A stretch of DNA of 64,000 nucleotides from Dickeya fangzhongdai (GTDB lineage Bacteria; Pseudomonadota; Gammaproteobacteria; Enterobacterales; Enterobacteriaceae), in assembly GCF_002812485.1 (NCBI RefSeq), contig NZ_CP025003.1, forward strand, positions 3,968,001 to 4,032,000. Reading direction: 5' to 3'. The position numbers were made by a program, and so were the translations under genes. Below, piece after piece: positions 60,952 to 64,000 of the stretch. The notes beneath the pieces are model-generated. The model worked only from the letters and a program-made list of their open reading frames with translations. It was not told where the DNA came from and searched no databases. How positions within the stretch are numbered: the stretch's first letter is position 1; each line of letters begins with the position of its first letter.

Positions 60952-63146
60952 GCATCATGCTCCGGTTGTTCCCCGGTTTCCTCCGCCGCCTCACCGACGG
61001 GCTGTTCCGCCAGTTGGCGCAGCGTGACGAAGTCCGGTTTGCCGCTGCCCAGCAACGGCAGCTCTTTCAGGTAACGGATATCGCGCGGCACCGCCAGTTC
61101 CGGCATGCCGCTCTGGCGCGCCTGCGTCAGCAAGCTGTCGCGGGTAAGACCGGCATCGGTGGTAAACAGCACCAGCGCCTCCCCTTTGCTGCTGTCGCTG
61201 CGGGCGCTGGCGGCGTGCTGCGCCTGCGACGATACCTGATTCGCCAGTTGCTCCACGCTCTCCAGCGACACCATTTCCCCGGCCAGCTTGGCGAAGCGCT
61301 TAACGCGGCCGACGATGGTGCAGAAGCCCTGTTCATCCAGATCGACGATGTCGCCGGTGTCGTACCAGTTCGCTTCACGCTGCCCCAGCGCGTTTTCCGC
61401 CGCGGGCAACTCCAGCTCGCCGGGATTTTCCACCCGCAGATAGCCTTTCATCACGTTCGGCCCGCGCAGTTGCAGACGGCCGCCGTGATGGATGCCCGGC
61501 ACCGGAATCAACCGCGACTCGATGCCCGGCAACAGCCGGCCGACGGAATGCAGTTTGCAAGCCATCGGCACGTTGATCGCCACCACCGGCGCGCACTCGG
61601 TCACGCCGTAGCCTTCCAGAATGCGGATGCCGAATTTGTCCTGCCATACGGTCCGCACCCGTTCGGACAGTTTTTCCGCCCCGGCAACCACGTAGCGCAG
61701 GCGGGCGAAATCGTACGGATGGGCGAAGCGCGCATAGTGCCCGAGGAAGGTGGAGGTGCCGAACAGCACCGTGCAGTTGCGGTCATACACCAGCTCCGGC
61801 ACGATGCGGTAATGCAACGGACTCGGGTAGAGGAACACCCGCGCGCCGGTCATCAGCGGCGTCAGCAGCCCCACCGTCAGCCCGAAGGCGTGGAACAGCG
61901 GCAGAGCCGACATAAAACGGTCGCGCGGCGTGAAATCGGCCACGGTGCGGATCTGCTCCACGTTGGCCGTCAGGCTGTTGTGGGTATGCACCACCCCTTT
62001 CGGGTTGCCTTCCGAGCCGGAGGTAAACAGGATGATCGCCGCGTCGTCCGACTGTTGCGGGCGCATGGCGCGCGTCGGGAACAGCAGGTGGAACAGGATC
62101 CACAGTTTGTCCGACAGCGTAACGGTATCCTTCAAATCTTCCAGATAGACCCAGTTAGCCTCTTTCACCTGCTGCGGCAGGTAGGTCAACTTGCCTTTCT
62201 CCAGAAACTGCCGCGAGGTGACGATGGTTTTAATCCGCGCCGCGGTCATCGCGCTCTGAATCCCTTTCGCCCCGGAAGTATAGTTGAGCATTGCCGGCAC
62301 CCGGCTGCCGAGCGACGCGCCGAGGATCGCGGCGGCGGTAACGGTGGCGTTGGGCAGCAGCAACCCGACATGTTCGCGCTCGCCGGTAAAGCGCTGCAAA
62401 ATGCGCGACACCCCGAGCGATTTTTTCAGCAATCCGTGGTAGCTGTCTTCCTTCAGGTTGATGTCTTCAATGCACGGCGAGTGGTAGCCGTAACGGGCGC
62501 AGGCAGCCAGAAAGGCTTCATATAACGTATGGTGCGGGCGCACCGCCATGCGTGCGTCCATCATGATGCGATGCAACGCTTCTCCCGCCAGCTCGCGGCG
62601 TTCGCGCGCCGAAGACGCCACCGGCATCGGCAGCTGGGCCGGCGGTAAAAAATGGAGGGAAATCTGTGGAAACAGACGGCGACGCAACACGCCGCCCAGG
62701 CGGCCGAAATGGGTGAACTCCGGTCCTTCGATACGCACCGGCACCACCGTTGCGCCAGCGCGGGCGGCCACAAACGCCGCGCCGCTGTAAATCTTCATCA
62801 GTGAACCGGTGACGGAGATACGCCCCTCCGGGAACACCACCACCGGGCGACCCTGCTCCACCAACCGGATCAACTGTTTAATCGCCAGCGGTTTGGTCGG
62901 GTCCAGCGGCAAAAAATCAATATACGGTTTCAGCCAGCGCATGAACCAGCGGTCGGTGATGCTGGAATAGACGGCGAACACCGGTTTGCTTTGCACCGGC
63001 AGAAACAGCGCCATCAACATGCCATCAAGGAATGAAACGTGGTTTGGGGTAATCAATATCTTTGACTGCCGGAAACTGCTTTCATCACCCGTGATCTGAA
63101 TGCGGTACAGATGCTTCAGCACCCAGCGTAAAAAGGTATAAATCAT
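60948..63146 (-). CDS. aas: Bifunctional 2-acyl-GPE acyltransferase / acyl-ACP synthetase
   Basis: 732 residues. The N-terminal acyltransferase has the HX4D motif (His36 to Asp41, NHVSFLDG) and the FPEGR motif near 115. The C-terminal acyl-activating domain has [19 protein letters not shown] and later GYGVTE and [14 protein letters not shown]. It re-acylates lysophosphatidylethanolamine brought in by LplT, using acyl-ACP formed by its own synthetase domain. It is the first gene of aas-lplT(-elaA). A C9 run lies about 135 bp upstream. Confidence 0.95.
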   Translation of the reverse strand: MIYTFLRWVLKHLYRIQITGDESSFRQSKILITPNHVSFLDGMLMALFLPVQSKPVFAVYSSITDRWFMRWLKPYIDFLPLDPTKPLAIKQLIRLVEQGRPVVVFPEGRISVTGSLMKIYSGAAFVAARAGATVVPVRIEGPEFTHFGRLGGVLRRRLFPQISLHFLPPAQLPMPVASSARERRELAGEALHRIMMDARMAVRPHHTLYEAFLAACARYGYHSPCIEDINLKEDSYHGLLKKSLGVSRILQRFTGEREHVGLLLPNATVTAAAILGASLGSRVPAMLNYTSGAKGIQSAMTAARIKTIVTSRQFLEKGKLTYLPQQVKEANWVYLEDLKDTVTLSDKLWILFHLLFPTRAMRPQQSDDAAIILFTSGSEGNPKGVVHTHNSLTANVEQIRTVADFTPRDRFMSALPLFHAFGLTVGLLTPLMTGARVFLYPSPLHYRIVPELVYDRNCTVLFGTSTFLGHYARFAHPYDFARLRYVVAGAEKLSERVRTVWQDKFGIRILEGYGVTECAPVVAINVPMACKLHSVGRLLPGIESRLIPVPGIHHGGRLQLRGPNVMKGYLRVENPGELELPAAENALGQREANWYDTGDIVDLDEQGFCTIVGRVKRFAKLAGEMVSLESVEQLANQVSSQAQHAASARSDSSKGEALVLFTTDAGLTRDSLLTQARQSGMPELAVPRDIRYLKELPLLGSGKPDFVTLRQLAEQPVGEAAEETGEQPEHDA

Positions 63147-63278
63147 CCCACCTCCCTATGTGTAAACAGTAACCCAGTCCGGTTTGGACCCACATACCGC
63201 CGATGGTTCATGGTCGCTCGCTCCCATCGATTGTTCACTTTCGCCGTCGGCATAACCGCGACGTCGGGATAGCGCGCG

Positions 63279-63287
63279 CCCCCCCCC
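63279..63287. repeat. C9 homopolymer tract upstream of aas
   Basis: Nine consecutive C bases in the gap between the glucosidase gene and aas. Such tracts are prone to length change. Whether it affects aas expression is unknown; the rest of the 63147-63439 gap shows no gene. Confidence 0.6.
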
Positions 63288-63439
63288 ATCAACGGGTTCA
63301 CCATACCATAAACCGCACCAACATTAGCGATGAAAACACCGCCGGAATCAGCGGCAATAGGGAGTAAAAAAACGGCCGAAAATCATCAGACTGCGGCGGG
63401 GAAAGATCGGGCGGGTGCGGCCCGCCCAGGGGAAAGGGG

Positions 63440-64000
<561 letters not shown>

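Overview
The window reads as chromosomal DNA of a soft-rot enterobacterium, most like Dickeya. This rests on strong protein similarity to E. coli throughout, a moderately high GC content, ERIC repeats, four chemoreceptors within 64 kb and flagellar sigma-28 (FliA) promoters. The genus is an inference; the family-level placement in Enterobacterales is secure. Most of the window is conserved core genome in blocks that follow E. coli gene order, joined at breakpoints where chemoreceptors and accessory genes sit.

Layout. Positions 1-2713: divergent garP (partial) and garD for galactarate use, separated by a long spacer with a CRP-like site and two ERIC-family repeats carrying extra hairpins. 3298-6354: an Aer-type redox receptor followed by three tandem FlxA-like coiled-coil genes. 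6592-19226: ypeB-ligA joined directly to hldE-glnE-ygiF, then ygiM-cca, uppP, folB and plsY (DNA ligation, heptose synthesis, nitrogen control, tRNA CCA ends, undecaprenyl phosphate, folate, phospholipid). 19297-20883: a chemoreceptor with a near-consensus FliA promoter. 21198-46617: the block equivalent to the E. coli ppa-to-nsrR region (ppa, ytfP-tamB-tamA, msrA, paeA, ytfK, cysQ, cpdB, ytfE, a DUF2502 gene, fklB, ytfB, a DUF488 gene, the rpsF-priB-rpsR-rplI operon, yjfP, a Cache-domain chemoreceptor, bsmA, a small secreted protein, rlmB-rnr-nsrR). An NsrR operator precedes ytfE, so the nitric-oxide sensor and one of its targets are both present.

46977-53605 is the least ordinary stretch: another chemoreceptor, a short PucR-type regulator coupled to a cytosine-deaminase homologue whose specificity residue (Asp314 in E. 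coli CodA) is Ser, then about 2.5 kb of A/T-richer DNA with two overlapping genes I cannot assign, small unassigned frames and the remnant of a Fic-family gene. 53606-63146 returns to core genes: yggR, yggS-proC-yggT-yggU-rdgB-hemW, an entericidin, elaA and aas-lplT. The window ends inside a family-1 6-phospho-beta-glucosidase gene.

The best candidates for something not routinely described are the predicted 5-methylcytosine deaminase with its short regulator, the unassigned two-gene cassette at 51444-52567, and the FlxA triplet beside Aer. I see no tRNA or rRNA genes, CRISPR arrays or intact insertion sequences.
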